Below are positions 18,004 through 26,147 of a DNA stretch of 35,065 nt, in pieces. The notes below the pieces were generated by a model. That model saw only the letters and a list, made by a program, of their open reading frames with translations. It did not search any database and was not told the origin of the DNA. The DNA is from Chitinophagales bacterium (GTDB taxonomy: Bacteria; Bacteroidota; Bacteroidia; Chitinophagales; Saprospiraceae): positions 151,938-187,002 of the forward strand of contig JAAFJY010000005.1 of assembly GCA_013299105.1 (NCBI GenBank), in the 5' to 3' direction. Position numbers and translations under genes: made by a program. The first letter of the stretch is position 1. Each line of letters begins with the position of its first letter.

Positions 18004-20142
18004 ATGAGTAATTGGACCAAACGACATATACAGCTATCCATTGTGTGCTTAATACTGCCCATTGCCTTCATGGTGGCGCAAAGCACCAATACCGACAGCC
18101 TTCGCAAGGTATGGCACCAACAAGGTGCCACTTTTTCCGATGCCCAGCGCCTGGAGGCAGGTTATAGTCTGATGAACTATTATAGCAAGCAGAACTACGA
18201 CTCTTTACGGTATTTTTCCGATCAAATAGAGGCTTATGGCAGGCGGAACAAGAATAAAAAATGGACGATGTATGGTTTATTTGGTAAAGCACAATTTTTT
18301 ATTCTTGAAGGTAAATTAGATTCGGCACTGCGTTGCTACTATCGGGCGCTAAAGTATAAGGATAACGAAGATGATGAGTTGATTGTAGGCATTTATAGCC
18401 ATCTAGGTAGGCAATACTACGACCTAAACCAAGAGGACAGTGCAGTTTACTACTTTACCAAAGCCATCAAGCTGGCCGACAAATATCAGCACTACACTCA
18501 TGCTGGCACGTTATTTGGTTCTTTCGGACAATACTACTATGAGCACGGCGATTACCTGAAAGCGCTCCATATGTGGAAGAGAGGTTTCAAGCACGGTAAA
18601 CCAACTCAAAAGATTGCCCGGCTCGTGAATATTGGCATGCTGCTACAAGAAATAGGATTGACGGAAGATGCCCGTATCCACTTGCAAGAGGCGCTTCGAC
18701 TGGCCAAAAACTTTGACGAAGCCCCCTCCATACAAGTCAATGTGTACAGTAATTTGCTCAAAATAGCACCCAATTGGCGTACTTTTGAACGCGAACTTAA
18801 AAAAGGCACTTTGCTGTGCGACTCATTTGGGTTGAACTATCCCAAACAACGACTCTTTGAATCAGCCGCAAAAGCATATCTCGACACCAAACAATTGCCC
18901 CAAGCTGAATATTACCTTGATCAATTGTTTAGCATGCCCTGGGTCGTAAAAACCAACCGAGGAATTGGGGCCTGGGTATTGTTGGCGCGCTTGAAACATC
19001 AAAAACACCGTTACCAGCAATCCATACAAACGTGCAATGCTATTTTTGCAAGAATTGGGGAAGCACAGTTTGTGAAAGAACGCGCAGTGGTATACAAGCT
19101 ATTGTACCAGAATTATTTGTCATTGAATAACACAGACAGTGCATTGGTGTATCTTCAGAAAAGTGTGGAGTTGGAAACGCAACTCAACGAGAAGGGGCTG
19201 ATTCGAGCGACCATTGGTGCTTATTTGAAAGAAAAAGGGAAACTAGAACAAACTGCATTGCGGCAAAGCAAAGAAATCGCAGAGCTGAAGTTGCAATCCG
19301 CACTTTCCCGCTCCCGGATGAGTAACTTGATATTTGGCTTGGTCTGCGCTTTACTATGCGCGATCGCGCTATCTACGCTTCATTTTTTTCGCCAAAAATA
19401 CCTAGTAGCGAATCGGTTAATGAGCATCAATTCCACAATGGAACAAGAACAGCAAAAACTCAAGGCGGCTAACACCAAACTCCTCCGCTTCAGTAGGGTG
19501 GTTTCACACGACATCCTGTCCAATCTGGACTTGGTCCTGTCAACAGGTAATGTACTCTTGGGCCACAAGCCCAATCCCAACTCCTTGAACCAATATTACA
19601 CGATGACCCAAACGATCAGCCGGCAGCTCAAAGACTATTGCTTGGGCTTACTGGCAGATGCAAACTCCGATCCGGGCCTGGGCGTGGCTGAAATTGCTGA
19701 CCCCAATACCGTGCTGAGCAAGGTATTGGAGCGCTTTCGCCCAGGATTACAAGCCCAAGGATTTGCGGTAGAGAAAGGTGAATTGCCCAGTAGTCGTCTA
19801 CCTTTGTCGGTCGTAGAACAAGTATTACAAAACCTCGTGAGCAACGCCCTGCGTTACATTGGTCAAACGTCAAATCCTCTTCTACAGATTGGTTCGGGTA
19901 TTGATACCACCGGCCATTTGTGTTGGTATGTCGCTGACAATGGCCCTGGGCAGGCGGAAGTGATCAATCGCGCCATTGCAGGCCAAGTCCTGCATTCTGA
20001 CAAAGGCCAAGGCAAAGGTTTGTATTTGTTGCAAAACACCTTACAAGACTATGGCTGTGGGTTAAGAGCCGAAGCGGTAGAAGGAGGAGGAATACGAATG
20101 GTGGTGTGGATGGTGATGCGGAACATTGAAGAGGAGCAATAA
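18004..20142 (+). CDS. TPR sensor histidine kinase, paralogue 4 (divergent sensor half)
   Basis: 712 aa, 91 bp after paralogue 3. It has an N-terminal hydrophobic segment (about 10-25), a TPR region with little identity to the other three (DSALRCYYRALKYKD, DSAVYYFTKAIKLAD), a transmembrane helix at about 440-460, His502 in SHDILSNLD, and a HATPase with Asp645 in DNGPG and GQGKGLYLL. The ATPase half closely resembles paralogues 1 and 2 while the segment after the phospho-acceptor resembles paralogue 3. The C-terminus adds VVWMVMRNIEEEQ. It is the last gene of the presumed operon; no clear intrinsic terminator follows. Confidence 0.92.
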   Translation: MSNWTKRHIQLSIVCLILPIAFMVAQSTNTDSLRKVWHQQGATFSDAQRLEAGYSLMNYYSKQNYDSLRYFSDQIEAYGRRNKNKKWTMYGLFGKAQFFILEGKLDSALRCYYRALKYKDNEDDELIVGIYSHLGRQYYDLNQEDSAVYYFTKAIKLADKYQHYTHAGTLFGSFGQYYYEHGDYLKALHMWKRGFKHGKPTQKIARLVNIGMLLQEIGLTEDARIHLQEALRLAKNFDEAPSIQVNVYSNLLKIAPNWRTFERELKKGTLLCDSFGLNYPKQRLFESAAKAYLDTKQLPQAEYYLDQLFSMPWVVKTNRGIGAWVLLARLKHQKHRYQQSIQTCNAIFARIGEAQFVKERAVVYKLLYQNYLSLNNTDSALVYLQKSVELETQLNEKGLIRATIGAYLKEKGKLEQTALRQSKEIAELKLQSALSRSRMSNLIFGLVCALLCAIALSTLHFFRQKYLVANRLMSINSTMEQEQQKLKAANTKLLRFSRVVSHDILSNLDLVLSTGNVLLGHKPNPNSLNQYYTMTQTISRQLKDYCLGLLADANSDPGLGVAEIADPNTVLSKVLERFRPGLQAQGFAVEKGELPSSRLPLSVVEQVLQNLVSNALRYIGQTSNPLLQIGSGIDTTGHLCWYVADNGPGQAEVINRAIAGQVLHSDKGQGKGLYLLQNTLQDYGCGLRAEAVEGGGIRMVVWMVMRNIEEEQ

Positions 20143-20167
20143 AAAATTGTTCACAAAAACTTTATAA

Positions 20168-20204
20168 GTATTTGAGCTAAAATAAACTGGACGTATTTGC
20201 TTTT
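20168..20204 (+). repeat. Dispersed gene-end repeat, extended copy
   Basis: Thirty-seven bases beginning GTATTTGAGCTAAAATAAA and continuing into TGGACGTATTTGC. A near-identical copy lies at 24654-24689. The first 19 bases also overlap the stop codons of kinases 1 and 2. Here it lies 25 bp past the kinase 4 stop. Confidence 0.75.
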
Positions 20205-20445
20205 GAAGTTTAGCAAAAAAAGAACACAAATCCTTTCATCCAGTTGTTTTTATTTTTTCACTAAGAGCATGTTTAAAATTTTTTGTTTGCTATAAAACGG
20301 CCCAATTTCGCCTACTCTTCGTTAGAAAAATGCTCATTATGCGCTGCATAACTCCGCTTTTCCTGCCTTGATTAGTCAAAATTTGACTCGTTTTCTGCCT
20401 AAACCTCCAATATTTAAACACGCTCTAAACCCAAATCCGTCCACC

Positions 20446-20496
20446 TTGTTTTTTTACGCTCCCTTATTTTTTTACGCTCCTAAGAGTAAAAAAATA
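20446..20496. repeat. Two adjacent copies of the TTATTTTTTTACGCTCCC motif, one forming a hairpin
   Basis: Copy A (20446-20463) has one mismatch (TTG for TTA). Copy B (20464-20480) matches 17 bases. Copy B also forms an inverted repeat: TATTTTTTTAC at 20465-20475 pairs perfectly with GTAAAAAAATA at 20486-20496 across a 10-base loop. Further copies occur at 22790 and, inverted, at 25921. Confidence 0.75.
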
Positions 20497-20656
20497 TTTA
20501 GTACTGCGAACTTTTTACTACATTTACAGGTAGTTTTTGCAACACTCTAGCCGAGTGGTTTTAAGAAAAAAAGTAAGCGATTTTTTGGGCCTAAATGGAA
20601 ATCGGCTAGACACTCTCTTTTTTATAAATGAAATCTCTAATCTACACTAGAACACA

Positions 20657-21430
20657 ATGAACTTGAATAGCGACCTAAGAGTACTAGTGGTGGAAGACCA
20701 CCCTGGTTTCGCCCATTTGCTCCGACTGATGTTAGAAGAACTAGGTATAGTGCACATCGAAATTGCCAAAATCTACGATGAAGCCTTGTCTCTCTTTCAT
20801 AAACTAACCCCGAATATTGCCTTGGTCGATATTGAGTTAGGCGACGCTGAAAAGAACGGGATAATGCTGGTAGAAAAGATTCGCGAAACAGCACCATACT
20901 TGCCCGTTATTTATCTCTCAGCCAATTATACTGAAGATTATTACCTGCGCTGCCGCCATACCCGGCCCAGCAGTTTTATGAATAAAGAAATCTCCAGGCT
21001 CAAATTGCATCAAGCCATCGAATTGGCGATCCTCCAACTTCAATCAGTTGAAAATACGATTACCCCTTTGCTGGTTCCAGCCCTGCCTCCAGTGCATCCA
21101 CCTGTGATTAACGATACCCACTTTTTTTTCAAAGTAGGCAATCTGTATAAAAACATTGTAATAAAGGACATTGGGTTTTTCTACGCCAATGGGAAAATGA
21201 CTTTTGCCAAAGTGGATAAGCGGAATTTTCCCACTAATGTGCAGTTAAAGACCCTGGAGGATGAATTGTTCCCCAAATTTCTGCGCATTCACAAGACCTA
21301 TCTCGTCAATGTGGACCAGATTGAGTCCATCAACACCCGCGACGACAAGGTCGAGGTAATGGGAGAAAGTTTACCAATTGGTTATAGTTATCGCCAATCT
21401 TTTCTGGAACAGTTAAAGCTATTGAAGTAA
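20657..21430 (+). CDS. LytTR-family response regulator 1
   Basis: 257 aa. Residues about 5-125 are a CheY-like receiver: acidic pair Glu13-Asp14, phospho-acceptor Asp58 (ALVDIEL), Ser88 and Lys110, all in expected places. A linker of about 25 residues follows, then a LytTR DNA-binding domain (about 150-257) with the typical FLRIHKTYLVNVDQIESI core. LytTR domains bind direct repeats upstream of promoters and usually activate transcription. No kinase is adjacent, so the TPR kinases ending 515 bp upstream are the natural partners (inference). The DNA-binding half is nearly the same as in the regulator at 23512. Confidence 0.93.
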   Translation: MNLNSDLRVLVVEDHPGFAHLLRLMLEELGIVHIEIAKIYDEALSLFHKLTPNIALVDIELGDAEKNGIMLVEKIRETAPYLPVIYLSANYTEDYYLRCRHTRPSSFMNKEISRLKLHQAIELAILQLQSVENTITPLLVPALPPVHPPVINDTHFFFKVGNLYKNIVIKDIGFFYANGKMTFAKVDKRNFPTNVQLKTLEDELFPKFLRIHKTYLVNVDQIESINTRDDKVEVMGESLPIGYSYRQSFLEQLKLLK

Positions 21431-21685
21431 CAAGCGCTGGAGTTTTAGTAGTCTAAGAGTAAAAGCTTACCCTGCTCACATTTCGGCCCAAAAAGGTCAC
21501 TTTCCGCCGCCCCCTCTTCACCATTTTTTTGCGCTGATGCTGGGCATCGACTCCAAGAAATGGGCTTGATGGGACTAAAATTGTCTTCTTTCTCGTTTCT
21601 AAACCGTTGGGCTAAGTTTTTACCTTTTTTTCACCAACCCCCTAAAAACTTTGGAGAACGCGGTCAGAACAATCAAGCGAGGTGA

Positions 21686-21808
21686 TTTTTTACTGAGCCA
21701 CATTTTTTGTCTAAATTAGAATTGGCAGAATTGCAGCATTACTTGCGTGGTGTTGATCAAAACAAGAATTTCAAAGAATTAGAGAATTGGTCCACTTCGC
21801 GGTCATAA
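21686..21808 (+). pseudogene. Possible decayed gene fragment
   Basis: A 40-codon open stretch with no ATG, between stops, reading LSKLELAELQHYLRGVDQ then NKNFKELENWSTSRS. The residue mix looks protein-like, unlike neighbouring frames. It may be the C-terminus of a lost gene or chance; no family recognised. Confidence 0.2.
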
Positions 21809-21998
21809 AGGGTGCGGCTGCAATCTGATGCAAAAAGTCAAACTTTTTCACAGCTACTTGATCAGAGCTTAAATGGACCTTGCGCAAATCCCGATTTTGC
21901 GAAAGGGCGCTTTAATGCGCGACGGATCAGAAGCCACCACTGTTTGAGCGACGTAGGAGCGAATTTGCTGGATTCCCGTTGCTCCTTGGAGCTAACGT

Positions 21999-22058
21999 TT
22001 CAAGCAAAATTGTAGGATTTGATCACAGCCCTTGACTTTTTTGTTTCTTTTTTTGAAA
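21999..22058 (-). repeat. 60-bp inverted repeat, left arm
   Basis: Matches the reverse complement of 25991-26050 at about 53 of 60 positions by eye (core GGATTTGATCACAGCCCTT). Read leftward it ends in the peptide KKETKKSRAVIKSYNFA followed by a stop. The right arm, read rightward, gives KKETRKLRAVIKSCDFA plus a stop. The pair may be the tail of a repeated coding sequence such as an old transposase, though no transposase is recognisable. Confidence 0.7.
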
Positions 22059-22202
22059 GCAATTCCCGCTCAGGAACATATTTTGCTGACAAATAAGGCC
22101 TTGTGAACAAAGGGCGAAAATTTGGACAGCAAAAGACAGTACTAAAAGCGAGTATTGAGGTCTCAAAGAGGCTGTGCCAAGTTGAAAATAGAGCTGAACG
22201 CT

Positions 22203-22408
22203 GGTACAAATCTCCAGACTTGTACCATTATTTACTTGTCTCTGACGTGAAGATTTTCAGTAAGTTCTCAATCCTTAAATATCCGTTTACGCGTTACAAA
22301 CGCGTGGAAGATGGTTCCGGTCAGAGACCGTGAACCAGCGTCAATTGAGCGTTGTGCTGGTGTCGGGTCTCCTGACCGACACCGGGTTTCTGCACGTTTC
22401 CAACGTGC
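22203..22408. repeat. Cluster of six consecutive inverted repeats
   Basis: Stems: GGTACAA/TTGTACC (22203-22226); ACGCGTT/AACGCGT, loop aca (22289-22305); GGTTCCGGTC/GACCGTGAACC with one bulge, loop aga (22313-22336); ACCAGC/GCTGGT (22334-22361); GGTGTCGG/CCGACACC (22359-22383); GCACGTT/AACGTGC, loop tcc (22392-22408). Five of them lie within 120 bp, and loops share GTCTCCTGAC- or GTTNNNAAC-like cores. The block is GC-rich inside AT-rich DNA. It resembles REP-type palindromic intergenic repeats; any RNA role is unproven. Confidence 0.75.
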
Positions 22409-22789
22409 TTTCGAGAACTCACTTTGGTAAGCAATACAAGAAAATGGCACATATAAAAACGGGTTGAGAACTTACGATTTTAATGACTAAAAATCTGATT
22501 ATCAAATATTTGAAAGGAATAAATCTCGCCTCCGTATGGGTCAGAGACGCAGACATAAACGTAAGAGTCTGGAGACATGTACGAGCGCGCTCCCTTTGAT
22601 TTTGGAGGCAAAATCAAAGTTTTCAGCTTTAGAAAGTACAAAATCACAGGATTGTAGCCAAAACGGGAATTGCTGTTTATTGTCAAGAAAAAAGGCTTTA
22701 CTTTGAAAACCAACCCATTAGACTTGAGTGTGCTTTTTTCATTCAAAAGTACATCAAACCGGAGCCGCGCCCACCCAAACTAGGTTAAC

Positions 22790-22807
22790 TTATTTTTTTA
22801 CGCTCCC
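22790..22807 (+). repeat. TTATTTTTTTACGCTCCC motif, third copy
   Basis: Exact match of 18 bases to the reverse complement of 25921-25938, so the two copies face each other across 3.1 kb containing the second LytTR gene and the LuxR-type gene. Confidence 0.75.
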
Positions 22808-23511
22808 CTATCTGGATGCAGGGTTTTCTCACAAAAAACACCCCTAGGGTTAACAATGTCATAATGAGACAATGAAAAGGAAAGCCAGTAGCTAAATTCG
22901 GTTTGGCATTCAATGAGTTGCGTACCTTTTCACGCTCTGCGTGAGCTGCGCCATATCAATTCCAAGTTTTATGAGAAAGCCCTTTATCTGGATCTGAGTG
23001 TGGAGAAACCCCATTTTCAATTCGGCTCAAAGCCCTCAAGCCCACACTTACCCACTCATCCTTGCGGATTTTCAGCATCATGTTGACCGTGAGTTTGACC
23101 GTTATAAACTCAAAATCGGTACTACCAATTTTTACAACTTATTCTTTTGCCATCCCTTATCACACTCTTTGTCAAAGAGCCAAAATGTCCGCTGTTCTGC
23201 CTCAATAATCTAGTGTACATAAAGCCTATTGCTTTGAGTCCTAACGCTTTTATCCTTGCTGACACCCCGTTCATTCTCATTTTGGCGAGTTCAGCCTTAT
23301 CGCAAATCTTTCCTATCCAAGTGAAATTAACTTGCAGTGCCAATAAATGATAAGGGACAAACAAAAAATAAAAGCCCCAAATTCATGGCGTTTTAACATC
23401 ACCCTGGTTTCCTCTCTTCAATGTTTAAACAACAGATAGGATTTGGGTGAATCCGAAAACACGCGTCTTGGGTATGCTATTATTTAAAAACGCCCTAATT
23501 GTAGTACACTC

Positions 23512-24288
23512 ATGCTTTTGAAAGGACAAATCAAAGTACTAATTGTCGAAGATCAGGAGAACTTTGCCAAAATGATTCAACTGATGCTGGAAGAGCTCAA
23601 GTTGAAACAAATCTACAAGGCGCATACTATGGATCAGGCTTGGGCGCTCTTCGAAAGGGAGCGCCCAGATTTATGCCTGATTGATATTGAACTGAGCAAA
23701 AACCAGCAAGAGGGTATCATCCTTGCTGAGCAGATCCGGGAAGTGGCTCCTACATTACCAATCATTTTCCTTACCGTACACTACAATGAAGACATGTACG
23801 AACGCTGTAAGCACATCTTACCGAGTATTTTCATGAATAAGGAATTGTCGCGGCTTAATTTATACCAAGCGATTGATCTGGCACTGTTGAATACCCCATC
23901 GACCTCCTCTCCTAACTTCAAACTTGAAGAACAGCACCCGGTAGAAGAAAACCGTAGGCCTTGGATAAACAATCAACATTTTTTTTTCAAGGTTGGAGAC
24001 GTCTATAAGCGTATTGCCATTAAGGAGATTGCCTTCTTTTTTGCTAAGGGAAAAATGACTTTTGCGCGGGTAAATAAGCGGAATTTCCCCACCAATGTGC
24101 AGTTAAAAACCTTAGAGGATGAATTGTTTCCCAAATTTTTGCGCATTCACAAGACCTATCTCGTAAATGTGGACCAGATTGAATCCATCAATACCCGCGA
24201 AGATAAGATCGAGGTAATGGAGGAAAATTTACCGATTGGCTATGGTTATCGCCATTCTTTTTTGGAGCAGTTAAAGCTATTGAAGTAA
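23512..24288 (+). CDS. LytTR-family response regulator 2
   Basis: 258 aa, paralogue of the regulator at 20657. The receiver has Glu13-Asp14, Asp58 (CLIDIEL), Thr88 and Lys110, so it should be phosphorylatable. The LytTR domain (about 150-258) is almost the same as in paralogue 1: the run from RNFPTNVQL through VNVDQIESINTR is unchanged, with about 88% DNA identity there by eye, while the receiver and linker have diverged much more. The downstream DNA also looks related to that after paralogue 1 (aacaatcaagcg and tttttgtctaa tracts). I infer a gene duplication giving two inputs to one set of promoters. It lies between inverted repeats. Confidence 0.93.
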   Translation: MLLKGQIKVLIVEDQENFAKMIQLMLEELKLKQIYKAHTMDQAWALFERERPDLCLIDIELSKNQQEGIILAEQIREVAPTLPIIFLTVHYNEDMYERCKHILPSIFMNKELSRLNLYQAIDLALLNTPSTSSPNFKLEEQHPVEENRRPWINNQHFFFKVGDVYKRIAIKEIAFFFAKGKMTFARVNKRNFPTNVQLKTLEDELFPKFLRIHKTYLVNVDQIESINTREDKIEVMEENLPIGYGYRHSFLEQLKLLK

Positions 24289-24502
24289 CCCGCGCGGAGT
24301 ATTCTGAAAACTTCGGAGAAAAGCTGCCTCAACAATCAAGCGCGACTTTTTGTCTAACACCATAATTGTCGCGTTCTTTAAGTTCCTATAATTATCTTCC
24401 CTACTAATTGGCAGAAGTGAATAGGCATAAAGGATTGACATGCTGAACGCTTCAATTCAAAAACTCACTCTCGACGGTTTTGCGAACTTATAACGGTTCA
24501 AA

Positions 24503-24637
24503 AATAAACCTTACCAATTTTTTACTTGCCAGTTGTCAACATCATGGTCAACGTCATGCTGGAAATCCGTGTCATCCGTGTTCCAAAATTGGCCTCGCGC
24601 AGCGAGGCAACAAAGTTGCATTTTGGTAAGGTTTATT
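24503..24637. repeat. MITE-like nested inverted repeat
   Basis: AATAAACCTTACCAA at 24503-24517 is exactly inverted at 24623-24637. Inside lies a second perfect hairpin, GCCTCGC/GCGAGGC with loop gca (24592-24608). Total length is 135 bp with no ORF, which fits a miniature inverted-repeat element or a structured intergenic element. No clear target-site duplication was identified. Confidence 0.6.
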
Positions 24638-24653
24638 CGTGGCTTGTCACTTA

Positions 24654-24689
24654 GTATTTGAGCTAAAATAAAATGGACATATTTGCTTT
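24654..24689 (+). repeat. Dispersed gene-end repeat, isolated copy
   Basis: Begins GTATTTGAGCTAAAATAAA and continues TGGACATATTTGCTTT, matching 20168-20204 with only a few differences, but with no kinase gene upstream. Either a mobile short repeat or the remnant of a lost kinase copy. Confidence 0.7.
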
Positions 24690-24981
24690 GGGATTAAGCC
24701 AGCAATTTCCCATGTAGCCTCAGCCTCGGCTAGTTTCCGGATCATCTTAAAGCGAAACTGACTGAACAGGAACATCAATGTACAGCATTTCCTGGTTTTC
24801 AGATCAGCATCGGAATGACATCTTAAATTGTGTAACACTGGACTTCAGTCCGGGGATAAAGCCCGCCCCTGAATCTCAGACGAAATCTATCCAGAGATTG
24901 AGAAAAAACGTAAACACTTTCGAGTTCTTTTAAGGCTACTTTCAAACAAGTCACTTGTTCCCTTCATTTAATAAGAAGCCC

Positions 24982-25626
24982 TCAGACAGGTTTCCTACAA
25001 ATTTTTCTCCAAGCCAAAACCGCATCAACCTTATTGTCGACTTTTAATTTAGAATAAATATTTTTTATATGATACTTTACTCCATTGGTGCTTATTCCTA
25101 TTTTTTCAGAGATTTTCTCATACGTCAAGCCTTCACACAATAAATTAAGTATATTTATTTCATAGCTAGAAAAATCCATGGTATTGATGCTCCCCGGATG
25201 GAAGTAATCCACCAGTTTGCGTGTCATTACAGGCGATATTGCAACTCCACCTTTGACTGTTTGTTGGATATATTGTGGTAGTTGACTACTTGGGAAGCCC
25301 CTTAATAAATAGCCGCTAGCTCCTGACAGTAATGCTTCGATCAACACAGCTTGGTCATCAGAATCTGCTATAACGATGATTTCAGCTTTTGGAAAACAAG
25401 CATTCAGCGCATTTAATTTGACTTGCCTCTTTTGATCAGACCCACTCTCACCATACACAATGATTTGGGGCGGCTTTATCCTAGAAGCCATATTCAGCAA
25501 TTCGTCCGCTTTGGAAACGGAGACCTGACAATCTAAGTTGGGCTGCATTTTTAGTGCTGCTTGGAAAGAACGATTGAGGCTGATGTCAGGTTCTATCAAA
25601 GCAATCCTAGTCAATAATGTTTTCAT
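24982..25626 (-). CDS. LuxR/NarL-type regulator with degenerate receiver
   Basis: 214 aa. The C-terminal 65 residues are a GerE/LuxR helix-turn-helix (SSYEINILNLLCEGLTYEKI, ISTNGVKYHIKNIYSKL). The N-terminal 120 residues keep the CheY fold pattern (IALIEPD at strand 1, GASGYLLRG near the end), but the expected phospho-acceptor position in strand 3 (IIVYGE) is Gly59, the Thr/Ser position in strand 4 is Ala87, and the conserved Lys is Arg109. It is therefore probably a phosphorylation-independent, pseudo-receiver regulator. It is convergent with the LytTR gene, with no partner kinase adjacent; the target is unknown. Confidence 0.88.
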   Translation of the reverse strand: MKTLLTRIALIEPDISLNRSFQAALKMQPNLDCQVSVSKADELLNMASRIKPPQIIVYGESGSDQKRQVKLNALNACFPKAEIIVIADSDDQAVLIEALLSGASGYLLRGFPSSQLPQYIQQTVKGGVAISPVMTRKLVDYFHPGSINTMDFSSYEINILNLLCEGLTYEKISEKIGISTNGVKYHIKNIYSKLKVDNKVDAVLAWRKICRKPV

Positions 25627-25920
25627 TCTGATTTAATTAGCCTTCTTAATGATGGGAAAATAGATTACCGAGGGAGTTCGCAATTCGTTTTTGGGAAATG
25701 GAATGGGAAGGTTAAGGAAGGTTTTGACATTGATGATTGTAATTTTTTCAGGGGCTCCAAGTAGACAGCATTTTCTTTACAAATATATCGCATACCCAAG
25801 TCTATCTTTACTGAAGCATGATAATCAAGTGTATTTCCGAATAAACACTGCCATGTTAAGGATGAAACAACTTAAGCAGTTCCTTTACCCGGTTATTTTT
25901 GCCCACTTGAATATAAGTTA

Positions 25921-25938
25921 GGGAGCGTAAAAAAATAA
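25921..25938 (-). repeat. TTATTTTTTTACGCTCCC motif, fourth copy (inverted)
   Basis: GGGAGCGTAAAAAAATAA is the exact reverse complement of 22790-22807. It lies 52 bp inside the right arm of the 60-bp inverted repeat. Confidence 0.75.
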
Positions 25939-25990
25939 AAGCAGGTTTTTACTTCATTTTTTTATTTTTTATTTATGCGAAACGTCAGCT

Positions 25991-26050
25991 TGACAAAAAA
26001 AGAAACAAGAAAATTAAGGGCTGTGATCAAATCCTGCGATTTTGCTTGAA
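25991..26050 (+). repeat. 60-bp inverted repeat, right arm
   Basis: Reverse-complement partner of 21999-22058. A 24-codon frame from an ATG at 25975 ends within it (KKETRKLRAVIKSCDFA, stop at 26047-26049). The arms point outward, away from the 4-kb segment they enclose. Confidence 0.7.
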
Positions 26051-26147
26051 GCCCATTTGCCCCCCGGACAGCATCCTCAAAAGCTCGAATTTACATCGGA
26101 GTGAAGCCACAGCGCTCTATCTTGAACAAAATACTCATGTTAATTTT

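Larger units (their letters stand above)
20143..20656. other. AT-rich intergenic region with short repeats
   Basis: About 510 bp separating the kinase array from the first LytTR gene. It contains one copy of the gene-end repeat (20168-20204) and two adjacent copies of the TTATTTTTTTACGCTCCC motif (20446-20480). The ORF here is short, Phe-rich and low complexity, and I do not regard it as a gene. The LytTR promoter probably lies near 20560-20640, but I see no clear consensus. Confidence 0.6.
21431..23511. other. Two-kilobase gene-poor, repeat-rich region
   Basis: No convincing intact gene. It holds a decayed reading frame (21686-21808), one arm of a 60-bp inverted repeat (21999-22058), a cluster of hairpins (22203-22408) and one copy of the TTATTTTTTTACGCTCCC motif (22790). 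The short ORFs are interrupted in all frames, lack family motifs, and several are translations of the palindromes. It looks like a landing site of repeats or decayed mobile DNA. Confidence 0.6.
24289..24981. other. Intergenic region with MITE-like palindrome and gene-end repeat
   Basis: About 690 bp between convergent genes. It includes a nested inverted repeat at 24503-24637, a second extended copy of the gene-end repeat at 24654-24689, and a small GGACT/AGTCC hairpin near 24840. No credible gene. Confidence 0.6.

Noticed and set aside
22268-22450. 60-aa leftward ORF with Arg/Thr-rich sequence
   Set aside because: It is the translation of the hairpin cluster, so the composition is a by-product of the palindromes.
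23122-23364. 80-aa leftward ORF that could be a transposase remnant
   Set aside because: No recognisable transposase motif, and the frame breaks at once. A decayed gene cannot be excluded, but the evidence is too thin to call it.
25691-25921. 76-aa rightward ORF
   Set aside because: No family, no start signal, composition like neighbouring non-coding AT-rich DNA.
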